Positions 11,148 through 23,740 of a DNA stretch of 64,000 nt are shown piece by piece. The translations under genes were made by a program, and so were the position numbers. The first letter of the stretch is position 1, and every line of letters begins with the position of its first letter. Source of the stretch: Stemphylium vesicarium (taxonomy: Eukaryota > Ascomycota > Dothideomycetes > Pleosporales > Pleosporaceae); NCBI GenBank assembly GCA_004380135.1, contig QXCR01000016.1, forward strand, positions 186,001-250,000, given 5' to 3'. A model generated the notes under the pieces. It saw nothing but the letters and a program-made list of their open reading frames with translations. It made no database searches and was not told the DNA's origin.

Positions 11148-14100
11148 TCTCTCGAAGCGAGCTTCGCGTGACTTGGGAGACCAAAAGGGCACTAATAGGC
11201 CCGACGAGCAAAAGACGGGACGGTGCGCACCAGGTGAGGGTGGGAGCGGGCTGGCGGATGGCCTCGCAGTCGCAGGCGTGGCACTGTAAGAGTGATGCGT
11301 GTTTGAATGCACAAGAGAGCGTCGACTGGGCGTGTCGAGATGATGGGCGTCAGTAGAGGGTAGAGAGTCGAGGTCGATCGGACCGCGCGCAGGTCAATGC
11401 AGAAGTTGCACTAGATGGCGATGTCAGTCCCGTGGAGTGGGAGCGAGCGAACGAAGGAGCGTGTCGTGGGCGGGAAAGAGCGAGTGAAGGGGCAAAAGAG
11501 CGGCGCGCCAGAAATTGTCGGTCTGGCAGTCACGCTGGCCGGGGACTGGAGCGGAAAAGGGGAGTGGAGCGGTGAGGAAGGGTCTAAAGCGGGAATGCGC
11601 GGGCTGCACGGGGCGAAAGCGGACCGTCGACTACAGCAGTACGTACCTGAGATAGATATAGACCGGTAAGAGGTCGGGCCAGGGGATGGGCGGTGATGGG
11701 AGGGGACGTGGTGTTGAAAGTCTGCAGGTACTTCTTTCCTCGTTGCGCGTAGTTGCCCAGAAACTCCAAAAGGCGCTAGTGCAATTACGGCTTTGGGCGG
11801 ATCCCTTCCAGCTGTCCGCTAGTCAACAAAAGGCACCACGATGTGCAAGGCAGATGCGCCGGCGTCCAAGCGTCCAAGGGCCTCCACGACACCACTTGAA
11901 CTGACACTCGACGCCTATGCAGCCTGGTGTGAGGTCCGACTGAAACCAACAGTCTCACCGACGGCTCTTCCACGCGACGCCGGCCACCGACAGGGGGCGA
12001 AGGTGCGAAGTGGGCGAAGAAGGGCAGGCCGTGGCTGAAATCTGACCACCTGTGCCGCGAACCACAAAGCCCGGCAGAGTCAGGCTGCTGGCTGTCGCTG
12101 CTACCCGTTGTCGGCGTGGATGCACTGGTGACGTTGACCGTCCAAGATACTTTCCGGCCGGAGTGGAGTGGCCAGATTAGATTGCTTTCGCCCAACAAGA
12201 TTGCCGACGGCTTTTTGTTTTGGACCTACTGCTCGGCAGAAGCAAAGAAAATGTCGAATCGTGGCTGCATCTCACTGTTAATCGGGTTCGCGAGCCGTGC
12301 GCTGGCTGCCCTCTTCGGGGTCATGCAGCTTACCTCTTGGTCAATTGGTGGGGAGACTGTCAGAATGCAGGCTTGTAAAGTGGTCTTTCTTCGGCGATGT
12401 GGAGAGATGGTGCGTGTACGCTGTGTAGAGAGCAGGCAGGTAGGCAAGCATCCCTCTCACACATGGAGCCGGGCACGTTCAAATACACAAGATCAGTGCA
12501 TCGCAACGAAGCCAACTGTGGAGCGGCCCTATCCTTGCGCTCATCTCTCGCTCGCGACACTACAGCTTCACCATGACCATTCCTGCTAGTATGCCGCTGC
12601 TAGCTGTCAAGGAGCTGGGGCAGTCCTGCGGCCTTGTTTGAGGCGTATGTGGCGCTCGTGGGTGCACAGATGGAGATCCACCACACAGTCCGCGCAACAA
12701 CGCCTTCTCCAACGCGCATCCATCCTCACGTTGGGGGACACAAGCGGACCGCTTATCGCGTGGTGTGATGATAATGGTTATTATTCCTGCGCTGATTGTG
12801 ACTCTACAGAGAACGCGCGGCGTGACGTTGCGGCCCCTCGCCCTCCCAGCCGCACACGCCGCGCCCATGTGGAGTTGCAACACCAACATCAAAGCGACTC
12901 AGCGGTTCCTGGAGGCATGCTGGGATCTGGGAGCAGGGGCCAGATTTGGAAGGCACATAGAAGGCCGCTAGAAGGGCAAAAGGCACGGTGCATAACACTT
13001 GGCTAGGACGTGCAGCTGGCGACAAGTCTGCGTGCCGGCAGCAGGTCCAAGCACAAGGTGGGTGTGAGACAGCAGAAAAGAAGCATAACATTTTGAATAA
13101 CCAACACATTTTGGCTTTGTAGCGTTGCTGCCCATTAGCGAAGCTTGTCAGAAATGGCGGAGGCTGGAGCCCCTGAATGCCGCGGAAACACGCTGGGCTC
13201 GCGAACGGCGGGCCTGCACGACCTGCCACGACCTGCGTGCGTTCGTGCGAAGGGGAAAGCCCTGGTTCTAGCTATACACAGCAACACACCACCCACTCAC
13301 GCCCTCTTGAACAAAGCCCTTTTCTACGACAGTAGCATCGTGGTCGCATGTCTGTCTCGAGATCCCCCCTTCCCTTCTTTCCCTTGTTCTTCTTGCCGAC
13401 CAGCGCGTAGTAGTGTCTTCGGCCTCCGGGTAGTGGAATTCGGCTTAGGCATATGCATGCAGGCACGGCACGTGGTCCCCGGGTACCTTTTCGCGCAAAC
13501 CTACTGCGACTACGCCGTCTGAATCTCCCACCGACATTTCAGGCATGTTCCTGTCGCTGTGTAGTTGCGGTGAAGGGGTCAGTCCCGCATATCTTGAACT
13601 CTTTGAAGCCTGGCGCTCGGTATCCTTCCGCTAGATCCGTCTGTGCTTGCGCGTCCCACAGAAGCCAAAGTATTTGCCGGGGCCCACACCCAGCCTCATT
13701 GCGTTTCGATCATCGACACACGTACCCCCTAAACAGTTGTGCACGACCCGACTCATAATACCTGGTACCCTGCATTATCGCGATGCGCAACACATCACAA
13801 AAGCATAATCGCCTACCACCATGCCCAAGGTTGGCTGATCGACATCTGTAACTTGCGTTGTAACTTTCTCTCGCTTTCCCATCCTCCTTTGTCGCTTCGC
13901 TGCTAACGCTCCCAACGTCCGCATGCACTACTACACCGACGCTGCCACTTCTGTTTCATCATTTTGGAAATTCAAGGAGCTATTCCTGTCTTTGGAAGCA
14001 CGGGGCGCCTCAGATGCCCTGGCGCTTTGTGTCATCGCAGCCTGCCACTGGCCCAGCGGCTGCGGCCCCAGCTCCTTTGACCAACGTTCCGACCAAGGGC

Positions 14101-15058
14101 GACTGCGACTTGTTGCAACCCTGCAGCGAGGCTGCCACAACATCCGAGCGTTCTTCTTTCTAATTTCTAGAAGCCGCCTGGCCTGGGCGTGTCACGGAGC
14201 GCTCTACTCGCCCACACCCTGTCTTTTCCAGAAGATTGCCGCTTTGGCCGACTTTGCTCGCACTCCCGTGAGCGCTGGAGATGACTGTGCCTGCATTACA
14301 TGCGCATGCCGTCATGCTTGTTGGCGCCAGCTTTCTATCCGCCCGCCAGCGACATTTGTTCCCGAAATGCGCTGTTTTAGTCATGGGCCGCGAATTAGAA
14401 GCCGACGTCGACGCGGGACCAAATCCGACTCGCTTCCATCCGCATGAAAACGATTACGGACAACGTTCAGAATTCGGGCCTATCGGTCGTGTGCTCCTGA
14501 CCCGCCCTGCTTCACCGGCGAATGCCCAGCCATCGCACCCAGAGCCGCATGCACCCCTTTTTCTTCCATGGCGGTGTGGTACCCTGAGCCGCCTTCTCGA
14601 GGGCTGAGGGTGTTGGACGCCCGCCGCAATGCCCGCGAAAACGTCGCTCAGCCATCAAGCCAACTTTCCAGCTTTTGGCCAGAGCCGCGGATCCACCCGA
14701 GCAGTTGGATACCCGCTGTCGAGCTCGGAGGTCTGACGACCAAAGCTTGCCGTTCCGCTGCACGTGGTTACTCGCAGCTTTGCAAATGTCATCCTACGGC
14801 ATGCGCGGTGTAGTACCAAACGCTGCAGGAGCGGGCGAAACACAACTGTTGCACAGACAGGTGCTGCTCAATGAGTCAGGCTATATGGGAAAACGCGCCG
14901 ATAGGCAGATCGGGTTGGATATACTAATATACACTTGCAAGAATGACCGACGGAAGGTACTTGCCGGTCCGCAGAACGCTGTACGAAGAGGGAAGACTGA
15001 AAAGCCGACTTACGCCCGACGTGAAAAATAATCGCCGACGCTTCACCTACCATCATTA
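11148..15058. other. Gene-free GC-rich stretch of about 3.9 kb
   Basis: Both strands hold only short overlapping ORFs without recognisable domains, and I could not join any of them with plausible introns. The stretch lies upstream of the C2H2 regulator and beyond the 3' end of flavohemoglobin, so a long 5' leader and promoter for the regulator is the simplest reading. Part of a first coding exon of the regulator could be hidden here. A non-coding transcript is possible but not supported by sequence alone. Confidence 0.4.
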
Positions 15059-16318
15059 CTAGATCCTTGGAACTCCACCTGTACCGAACAACTCCATCTT
15101 CACCCGCTCACTTGGGACGCCATAGCTTCTCAACTTGGCCTCAACGTCGAGCATGAACTGTGTGGGTCCGCAGCAGTAGTACTGTGTCTTTTTGTTGTCT
15201 GTGTGGAGATGCTTCCTGTCAACCCGATCGAGATCTACGCGTCCTTTGATGTGGTAATCCTGGCCTTGCACTTCAATGTCGCTGGGGCTTGACGAGTAGT
15301 AGAATGTGTGCACGTTCTCGTGGTTCGCGGCACATTGATCGAAGTGCGTCTTGAACGCGCGCGTTTTGGAGTTGCGCGCCCCTTGAATCCATGTAATGGG
15401 CCGAGATGACTTATTCTCCGTCAAAGAATTGAATACCGAAGTAAGAGCAGTAAGGCCGACACCTGCCGAAATGAGGACTACAGGTGCATCTTCACCTGCT
15501 TCCTCTGTGTCGAAGAAGAAGTCGCCAAAAGGATGAGATACCTTGATCACGTCTCCCCCGCTCTTCTTGTCGTGTAGTAGGTTTGAAATATAACCTGGGT
15601 GCGCCATGTGCTTCTGTTCTCCAACCTCAACTCCAGGCTCCCTCTTCACACTGATCCTCAGATAACTATTCCCAGGTGCATCGCTCAAACTGTACTGCCT
15701 CGCCTGCCACACGCCGCCGTCCAGCTCGTCAACAAAGACATTGACCGAGATGTACTGTCCAGGCTTGAACAGCGGCAACTTGAAATTAGCATCCACTGGC
15801 TCGAGATAAAAAGATGTAATCTCCTCACTCTCTTTCTCTTTCTTGACAATGGTAAAGTCTTTCCAGTCAGGCCAGTACGATGTCTCCTTGTACAATCCGT
15901 CCTCTTTTACAATCATAGTATTCGCCAACTGCCAGTATGCCGCGCCCCAAGCCTCCAGTATTTCAGGTGTCGCTGCATCTCCCAAGACAGTCTTCATCGT
16001 TTCCAAGAGATGCTTTCCGACAATGGCGTACTGATCCGGGCGAATGAATAGACTCGCGTGCTTATGGCAGATGAGCTCAAGCGCTGGGCTTAGCTTCCCC
16101 AAATCGTCGATATTGGCGGCATAGGCGTAGAGAGACCCAGCAAGAGCTTGCGCCTGGTGTCCAGTCGCTTGGTGCGTATTGTTGAAGACGTTCTTCAACT
16201 GGGGATGCGCTTCGAGTAAGTCATGGTAAAACTTTGTCGTTATGGCTGCACCATGCTCGGCCAGGACGGGGACGGTGGCTTTGATGGTCTGGACTTGGGA
16301 AGGAGTGAGGCCGCCCAT
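15059..16318 (-). CDS. YHB1: Flavohemoglobin (nitric oxide dioxygenase)
   Basis: An intronless gene of 419 aa. I start at the ATG at 16318 because it gives MGGLTPSQVQTIKATVPVL, the normal globin N-terminus; the frame is open upstream but that part has no globin similarity. Residues 1-140 are the globin domain, with the likely proximal haem ligand His87 in CHKHASLFIRPDQY. The FAD module shows RQYSLSD, and the NAD-binding module shows ISAGVGLTAL, YYCCGPTQFM and a C-terminal ELFGTGG. Length matches the family (about 400 aa). The enzyme converts NO to nitrate with O2 and NAD(P)H, protecting against nitrosative stress. There is no obvious organelle-targeting extension, so it is probably cytosolic. 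Confidence 0.95.
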   Translation of the reverse strand: MGGLTPSQVQTIKATVPVLAEHGAAITTKFYHDLLEAHPQLKNVFNNTHQATGHQAQALAGSLYAYAANIDDLGKLSPALELICHKHASLFIRPDQYAIVGKHLLETMKTVLGDAATPEILEAWGAAYWQLANTMIVKEDGLYKETSYWPDWKDFTIVKKEKESEEITSFYLEPVDANFKLPLFKPGQYISVNVFVDELDGGVWQARQYSLSDAPGNSYLRISVKREPGVEVGEQKHMAHPGYISNLLHDKKSGGDVIKVSHPFGDFFFDTEEAGEDAPVVLISAGVGLTALTSVFNSLTENKSSRPITWIQGARNSKTRAFKTHFDQCAANHENVHTFYYSSSPSDIEVQGQDYHIKGRVDLDRVDRKHLHTDNKKTQYYCCGPTQFMLDVEAKLRSYGVPSERVKMELFGTGGVPRI

Positions 16319-18244
16319 GTTGGTATGTGTGGTGTATTGTATCAACGACTTGTTGTATTTCAAGGGTATCCGGGTGGTGATCAAGTCGATGACTCTTCGT
16401 GTTGTGGATATTCTGCAATAAATGATAAATGGTTGGTTGTTCAGTAAACAAATCTTCCACCTCTTCACTCTTTCCAACCCTCACATATATACTCTTCCCT
16501 TCCATCTTCACACAACCCGCCGTACACTGCATCTCCGCGGTAATACAACTTTCGCAATGGAGCAAATGGGTACCCCGGTCTTAGCATTCCCTTCGCCGTC
16601 GGAGACTAGCCGCAAAGTTACCTAGAACCATCAGCGGAAAGCTACTAAAAAAAAGTTGAACCATGACGACGGCGGGTCCATCCGATCCGGTCTGCCAAGG
16701 GTAATCATTGCGGATGTAACTCGACGACGTCGCATGTAAGGCGATGCAGGTATTACGTATGGGAATTTCCTACGTGCGGTGCGGTTTCTCCGCTACTTCC
16801 GCATTTCCGCTGTAAGTAGCGGGCCGCCCACACAGCAATTCCACGAATTGGGGATCACTAGGAACGCTGTATAAAGAATTTAAATTCGTATGTAGGTAGA
16901 TAAATTGAAAAAAAAGATCGGAGTGATTGAACGTTTCACACCTACCGTACCGCAACGCAGAATACGCATCCTAGCTAATAACTACTATAATGTTATCTTA
17001 TTCCAAAGTATCCCTTACTGGTGTTGGAAACTCTCGAGCTGCCTCTTTCTCCTTTGCACATCCAACGCAAGCTGCTTATTCACAAGTGTCATGTCGTGGT
17101 AGCATGTTACGATGACTAAGAATAAATAAAAAGACGACATGATAATCACACCACAAACAGTCATACGCACCTGCCGATTTCTCCCGAACCAAGGGGTAAA
17201 AAATACGCGTGCGCCATGGCACCCGCGGCGCCCATCCGTGTTGCAAACGTTTTGGGTGGGAAGGCGACTTGGTTTGGTAAAGTCGTGTGATTGAGATGGG
17301 ATGCATGGCTTTTGGGGGTGGATTTGGTGTGCCTTTTGCTGGGTACCTACCGAGTCAACTTGGAAGAATGCGAGTGCAAGCTTGGTGGATTATATGGTTC
17401 TGGATCGAGTGAATGAGAAGGATGGTAGGCGCAGTAAAGTATGAATTATGGTTAAACGCGTGGAGAGACTGCTGGTATACGCTGTTCATCCAGAGAAGGC
17501 TATGGATCGCGTGAGGTGTTATGAGTCCCTTCCTATATAGGTACCTCACCACGCGTTCCCCGCGACCAAACATCCAACTGCAGCACTCTTTCTCCTCCTT
17601 CAACGCGTTTGCACGGTGCTTCGACCCGAGCATAGTGCCCTTGGACCCTTGGTTTCGTCCAATCTTCGTCGTGCTCTGCTGCTGCCCATGTGCAAGAGAA
17701 GATGCGTCTCCGGCAGTTCCTTTTGCCAAGTTCCGGGGCGCGCCTACTTTGTCCTAGTTCAAATCCATGTACTTGATACCTATCTGGGCAGTTCTTTCGT
17801 GCATGGGCTAACAATACCTGCGGCGGGGTTAATTGGCGTTCCGACGAATGTGGCGGCTGGTGGGGGGATGTCGCGACTCATCAACATGTCACGCATATCG
17901 TTGCCAGACTGCCATTCCGCCACTTTGTGCCGTTTCGCATTGTGATATCTAGTAGCTAATGTATATGCCTCTTGAAATGTATGGTTGGGTAAGGCGTAGC
18001 CTTCGATGCTTTCTCTTCTGAAATTAGAAATGCTCTTCAGTGAGATGATGAGGGGCGCTTCATCGGGTTTACTCGTCTCATCCCCATGGGGTATATCTCG
18101 TTAGCGGTGCTCATGGACCACCTACTGCATAACGAGTGAGTCATTCCGTATGTCTCTTTAATATAAAAGGTGGGAGCCGGTGATCCAGCATGCTCAATCC
18201 ATATACTCGCAGACACGAATCAATCAGAACCCATATCAAGCACC
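16319..18244. other. Intergenic, about 1.9 kb
   Basis: This is the divergent upstream region shared by flavohemoglobin (-) and the methyltransferase (+). The ORFs are all under 125 codons, overlap on both strands and show no domain. I see no supported gene or repeat. Regulatory sites are likely, but I cannot point to one with confidence. Confidence 0.45.
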
Positions 18245-19022
18245 ATGACAGATCAACGTGAGCAAAGAAGCCACCAAGCCAAATCAAACCTCCAAAACTA
18301 AACCCACCACAGTCCCAACCAACCTCAAAGCCCGCATAAAAGCCTCCTACGACGCCATAGCCCTAAAATACGCCCAAGAGTTCACAAAACCCGACGACGA
18401 ACTCCGCCTAGACTACCTCAACCGTCTGTTCACCTTGCTCCAACCCCCAGCCAACACCGACAACGCCAATGATAACAAAGAACCAACGGCAAGCATCTTA
18501 GAACTCGGCTGTGGCGCCGGCATCCCCGCGACCAAAACCCTCCTCTCCAGCACCCACCCCACGATAAACGTAACAGGCAACGACATCTCCACTACCCAGC
18601 TCGCCCTCGCCCGCAAAAACCTCTCCGAGTACAGCAATAGCGACCGACTAACCCTCCTCGACGGCGACATGCTCAGCCTGACCTTCCCACCTGCATCTTT
18701 CGATGCCATAACTGCCTTTTACAGCATCATCCACCTCCCGCGCGCCGAGCAAACGCAGCTCGTGGCGAAAATCGCAGAGTGGCTTAAACCGGGGGGCTAT
18801 CTGCTGGCCAACTTTTCTGCCGCAGCTATGGAGAGGCTGGAGGAGGAGATGTGGTTGGGACATAAGCGAGGCTGGATGTTTTGGAGTGGGTGGGGGGAGC
18901 AGGGGAGTGTGGATATGGTGGAGAGCGTGGGGTTGAGGGTACTGGTTAGGGAAATTAGGCAGGCGGTGGGGGATGAGGCTTTTGTGTGGGTTTTGGCGAG
19001 GAAGGAGGGGGGCGCGGAGTGA
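18245..19022 (+). CDS. Class I SAM-dependent methyltransferase
   Basis: Two exons, 18245-18257 and 18313-19022, encode 240 aa. The long open frame has no ATG start of its own. A 13-nt first exon (ATG at 18245, four codons plus one base) splices across a 55-nt intron (GTGAGC donor, ACTAAAC branch, CCACAG acceptor) exactly into that frame. The SAM-binding motif I, ILELGCGAGIPA, lies near residues 65-80, followed by an acidic loop (GNDISTTQLALARKNL), DGDMLSLTFPPASFDAI (motifs II/III) and a Rossmann-like remainder. The substrate cannot be read from the sequence. It sits alone, divergent from flavohemoglobin. Confidence 0.85.
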
Positions 19023-19352
19023 TATGAGGGTTGGATGTGGCCTGGGATGATTTAAGGAGCATGCAATTTTCATAAGCTTGAGTATCTTGATATTAGCCCT
19101 ACAGTGGTCATCGTGTCATTCTATTTCGTGTTACGGTTCTTAAAAGAGTAAGTGGTACTCATCTGGTCTTGAGATTTACCTGCTATGACAATGCTATATA
19201 AGAAGTAACAATTGGGAATGAGACTACATACAGCTATGCTAGGACTAGGAAATAAGCCGTTGTAACACTGTTTCTGTTACACAGGTTAATTCTGATGGAC
19301 GTGAAGAGTAATGAGTTCTGCATTTCCCACTTCCATGTCACAGGGAGATCAG

Positions 19353-19480
19353 CAGACTTGTCAACACTCAAGCCAATCAAGCGGGGCTAACCGAATATAG
19401 TAACTCGCTAGCTCACATAAGTTGAGACCTTACTAAATTCGGTTAGATTGGCTTGATTGGCTTGATTGTTGACAAGTCTG
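19353..19480. mobile_element. hAT-type MITE with 8-bp target duplication
   Basis: This 128-bp element has perfect 12-bp terminal inverted repeats, CAGACTTGTCAA (19353-19364) and TTGACAAGTCTG (19469-19480). Imperfect complementarity continues inward (AAGCCAATCAAG against CTTGATTGGCTT; CTAACCGAAT against ATTCGGTTAG). It is flanked by exact 8-bp direct repeats GAGATCAG at 19345-19352 and 19481-19488. A short foldback with an 8-bp duplication and CAG ends fits a non-autonomous hAT element. The rest of 19023-19763 shows no gene. Confidence 0.85.
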
Positions 19481-19763
19481 GAGATCAGGTACATATCTCC
19501 TCAATTAGATTCATTGCAGAACTAAAATGAGGTGTGGTAAAGGAGAACGAACGCGCGATACGAAACTCCCCATGGCAGGATCGACGATGGGAGGAACAAT
19601 ATAGCGTATCACATAGAACTACAGAAACAAGACACAAATGATCATAGCAAAACATTTTTTTCTTTTCGTACATTTGAAACAAGCAGGCGAGGTTTTGCGG
19701 GTATCAAAACCCGTGTCTAATCATACAAAGCCCTTCTCTAAAACTTCAATACAACGTCACGTT

Positions 19764-22700
19764 TCAACGGTAGTCGTTCGAGTTGTACGACTGCCTGTTG
19801 CCCTGATATCCACCTCCACCACCACCACCGTTGCCGCCGCGGTATCCACCTCGTCCACCACCTCTTCCTCCACCACGGCCTCCCCTGTCATCCCTGGGCT
19901 GACGGTCATTGTAAGGGTTGTTACCCTGGTATCCTCCGCCTCCACCCCCACCTCCGCTTCGTCCGAGGATCTCGTCAGCGGGCCGGTAGAACCTCTCGTC
20001 TCGCAGCGAGCTATTGTTTGGTGCCTGGCGTGGTGGTGGTGCACCGTGATGCTGGTTCGCATTGCCCATCCATGCAGGTCGCTGAGAAACTGGTGGTGGG
20101 ATAGGCGGGGCCCCATACGGTGGAGCACCACCCTGCCAGCCACCTACACCAGGCGGGGGCACCCATCCTGGAGGTGGAGGGGGAAAGTAGTTGCCACCCG
20201 CGGGAGGCGCAAAGTTTCCGCCAGGGAATGGTGGAGCAAAGTTGGGCGGCGGTGGTGGGTAGTTGCCCTGTCCACCGTATCCGCCTCGGTTGTTATCCCA
20301 GTTGCCACCTCCACGGCCATTCTGATATCCTCCTCGCCCACCGCCGTTCTGGTAGTCATTGCTGCGGCGATCATTAAAGCCACCACCTCGTCCACCTCCA
20401 CGACCACGGCCACGGAAGCCACCGCGCTCATTGGAACGACGGACTGATTCGGCCTCACCGGGACTGAGCGCTGGCTTGGGAAGCTTGACACCCTCAAGCA
20501 GGACGGACTTATGAGCTCGGCTTGAGGACACGCTTGGCATTTCGTAGTATACCCTGTATATTGTTAGCAACGAGTTTACCGTCACCTCTCTGTAAAAACA
20601 TACCTCATTGAACGATCCTGAGTAACCTCGAATTCTTCAAGGCCATCGGCGTCAAATGGTGGCACAAGCTGACTGTCCATGACAAACAGATCATGCGGTT
20701 CAACATCTCCATGTAGTGCACCACTCTTGGTAGGGTCGATCTTGTGCTTTTGCTGACCCTTGCGATACAGCGCCTTCTCTACATCGTCGAAAATGCCAGA
20801 TTCTTGTGAAAAAATCAGAGTTTCTTTTCCGAATTCGTTCCGCTTCCTCTCGTCATCTGTAAGCTCGGGATACTTTGTTGCCATGGCATCAAGCAGTCGC
20901 TTCTCATCAATGAAAGGCAGAACAGCAACACCCTGCCAAGCGAACTTCTTACCGTTGAGGTCGATGGGGAAGTCCTCGGGGTAGAAGTCGATGATATTAC
21001 TGTTGGGATCCTCCATTAGTACGCGGAATGGTTCGGGGATAGCGTGGTTGGATGCTGCAGGTAACACACCCATCAACTGCTCGTAAGGATGGAAGGGCTT
21101 GCCCTTTTCGAATAGTTTGCGAGGGTCCATGTCTTCGAGACCGACAAAGTCTGCCGCGAAAGGAGCGTAATGGTGAGGGAAATACCAAGTCCATGAAGGG
21201 CAGCCTTGCATATAGTAGGCCAATACCCAGCAGAGACCTTCAGCATACTCGCGCGCAACCTTGTTACGGAATGCAATGTCGTTGGGGGCGACGCCAAATT
21301 TTTGCTCGTAGTAACGTTCCTCGTAGCCATCCTCCCAAAGCATGACTGTGTCTTCCTGAGGACCCTCCTCTTTCTTGGCGGGTTGAGCAGCTTGCTGCGG
21401 AGACTCGGGAACCACAGGCGTGTTGCGCCCAGGCGTGGCGTTGTCAGCGTCTTCCACATCGTCCGCTTTGCGCTTTCCAAGTTGGACCGGAGTTTCAGTA
21501 CCAGAGGCGGACTCGGAAACTGGCTCAGAAGCTGGGGTTGACTCAGGCTCTGGGAGAGCCGTGCCATCAGCCTTGGCCTTCATGAGCTCCTTGAGCCTGG
21601 CCGCTGCACTCTTGTTGGATTGAGAATCCCGAGTATGCATGATGTCCTTGTGAACATCGCGCACCTCCTTCGATTGGGCCTGCTTCGGGTCAAAGAAGAC
21701 GATACCTGCACTCGTGTAGGTATCCGTAGTCTCCTTGGCACGTTTGAACCCTGGCGCTGAAAGGCCAGACTCGTCTGTTCGCTGACGTTTGTTGGCGCTG
21801 CTGTGGGCTTCGCGGCGAGCCCTGTTAGCTGCCTGTCGGTCTTGCACCTCCTTGCGCTTCTTGAATATGCCAGCTTCTCGGGTTGCAAGTGCCGAGAGAA
21901 TTTGCTGAACGCGGCGCATGTCGGGATAGCCATCCTTGGTTACATAGTCATCCATTTCGGCGGCAAGATCCCGCCAGATGCTGATGAGTAAGTCGATACC
22001 CTGGTCTCGAATCTCAAGACTGGGCAAGTGCGGTAAGAAATCGTTACCGACAAAGAAACACATGAAGACCCAATCATCGAGCGAGCGCTCCAGATCATAC
22101 TTGAAGGTGCGCTTGGGCGTATCCATTTCGACAGCCAGATACTCTCGCAAGATGTTGGTATGTAGCCAAAGAAACGGCTTAAGTTGGTGCTCAGACGTGG
22201 CCCACTCTTCATCAGCTTCTTGTTCGGTGAGCTTCTTGCCATCATCAGGGAATTCACAGTTGGTGCGGATATGACCCTTGCGCCCACAGCGCGTGCAGAC
22301 CTTGTCCTTACCAGAGTCGAAGAAGACATCTTCTCTGAGTACACGGAAATAAGGTTCATGAGTAGCGAGACTCAACATAATCAAGTCGGCATCGAGGCCA
22401 TAGATGACATGCGAGGTGTTGGGGTCATGTGTGGGCATAGAGCGTTGCGAGCGAATGAAGTTCATGATTTTGTGTTCTCCTTCACCAGGCACAGATGCAT
22501 CAGAAATGATGACTTTCATGTCCTTCCACGAGGGGTCGGTTGTGAACTTGTACGCACACCAGTATTGAAGACTCTCGGCAAGAAGATGCATGAAAGGTGT
22601 ACCAGGTGTGATTGCATTGGAGTCCCAGGTCTTCTCAACGACCTCTTCGAGACTATTGATGTCCTCGCCACGGCTGGCCTTCTGCGAATTGAGCATTTTC

Positions 22701-23107
22701 TGAAACTCTGCACGCTCATCGTCCTTTTCCTTTGCCTCTTTGACAGAGCGGAAACGACGCGAGCGCTGCTGGTTCATTTTGGCACGGGGAGCAACACCAT
22801 CGACTGCCATGTAGAGCAGCTTACGGGGGCGCACCATGCCGAGTACGCGATCAGTGTATTCGAAGATGGCGATCATCATATCAGCCTCTGTCTTGGGGGC
22901 TGGCTTGTCGTCGGGATGCGAGCATGGATGGACAATGCCGTTCATGTCGAGATACAAGTTGTCGAACTCTTCACCGTTGGGGTTGGGGCCTGTACGGTCT
23001 ACGGGTATTTTGGCATCGCCGACCTTCTTGGGCAGTTCTTCCTGAACACTTGATATGATTTTGGGGTATTTCTGGCTGAGCCAGCGGAACATGGCGGGAA
23101 CACCCAT
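19764..23107 (-). CDS. RAT1: 5'-3' exoribonuclease Rat1/Xrn2
   Basis: Two exons, 23107-20604 and 20553-19764, encode 1097 aa; the 50-nt intron has a GTATGT donor and a TATACAG acceptor and joins SMR to VYYEMP in frame. The N-terminus MGVPAMFRWLSQKYPKI and the motifs PGEGEHKIMNFIR (near 200-215) and YGLDADLIMLSLATHEPYF place it in the XRN nuclease family. A CCHC zinc knuckle CTRCGRKGHIRTNC near 268-281 marks the Rat1/Xrn2 branch. The middle linker is Ala/Glu-rich, and the C-terminal 240 residues are Gly/Arg/Pro-rich with many RGG and PPPP runs. Family role: a nuclear 5'-3' exonuclease acting in rRNA maturation and torpedo termination of Pol II, usually with Rai1. Confidence 0.95.
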
Positions 23108-23740
23108 GATTGCGGAAGGCGCTCAGAGGCGCGCGGTGTACGGGAAGTGGTGGGAGGGTGTTGACGGATGGGTAGTGTGGTATGGCAAAGGCCAAAACGC
23201 GCGTGTGCTAGTGCTCTGGAAGTCTGGGTAGTATTGCGAAGATACTAATAAAGATCAAAGGGCTGCGATGCACGTTTTGTTGATGCGCCCGCTGGGAAAG
23301 AAAGAAACTGCCTCACGGCGAACAATGGGCCTTCCTCCTCTTTTGATGGCGCTAGAAGCGATATCCAACAGCGGCAAGAAGTCTGTCAGTGTCGCAGACT
23401 TGTGTAGCGCACTGTGCCCGAGTTGCGCACGAAGTTGATGAGAAATGGGGGAGATGGTAGGTGTAAAGGTGAGAAGGTGGCCGACGCGACTGTCCAAGAG
23501 ATTCGCCGCCAAGATCCGGAGCCGGGGTTCAGCCGACCCTGAATTAGCCAGCCCTAGACGCGGCCGTGCGCCAAATTATACGTGGAGCTCGCACTTGCGG
23601 CCTTCACTTGTACCGACGGTAAACGTTGCTCGTGCGCGGCTTTCGAATTCGGACAGACTCGATGATTCCTCATACATGCATATGAACATTCACTACCGTA
23701 CATCTCTACCATGAAGTCATAGCCCGCCCAATCCTTCAAG
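23108..23740. promoter_or_regulatory. Divergent promoter region RAT1 / USO1
   Basis: A 633-bp spacer separates the RAT1 ATG (leftward) from the USO1 ATG (rightward) and must hold both core promoters. No specific element is claimed; the ORFs inside are short and motif-free. Confidence 0.5.

Noticed and set aside
11785..12589. 137- and 157-codon ORFs in the gene-free interval
   Set aside because: They overlap each other on opposite strands, have no domain, and codon use looks random.
18258..19022. Methyltransferase starting at GTG 18258
   Set aside because: Non-ATG start would be unusual, and a spliced ATG model with ideal intron signals explains the frame better.
19638..20447. 269-codon Ser/Thr/Val-rich plus-strand ORF
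   Set aside because: Antisense shadow of the Gly/Arg-rich RAT1 tail.
22184..23053. 289-codon ORF on the plus strand inside RAT1
   Set aside because: It lies entirely antisense to conserved XRN nuclease sequence and shows no recognisable motif.
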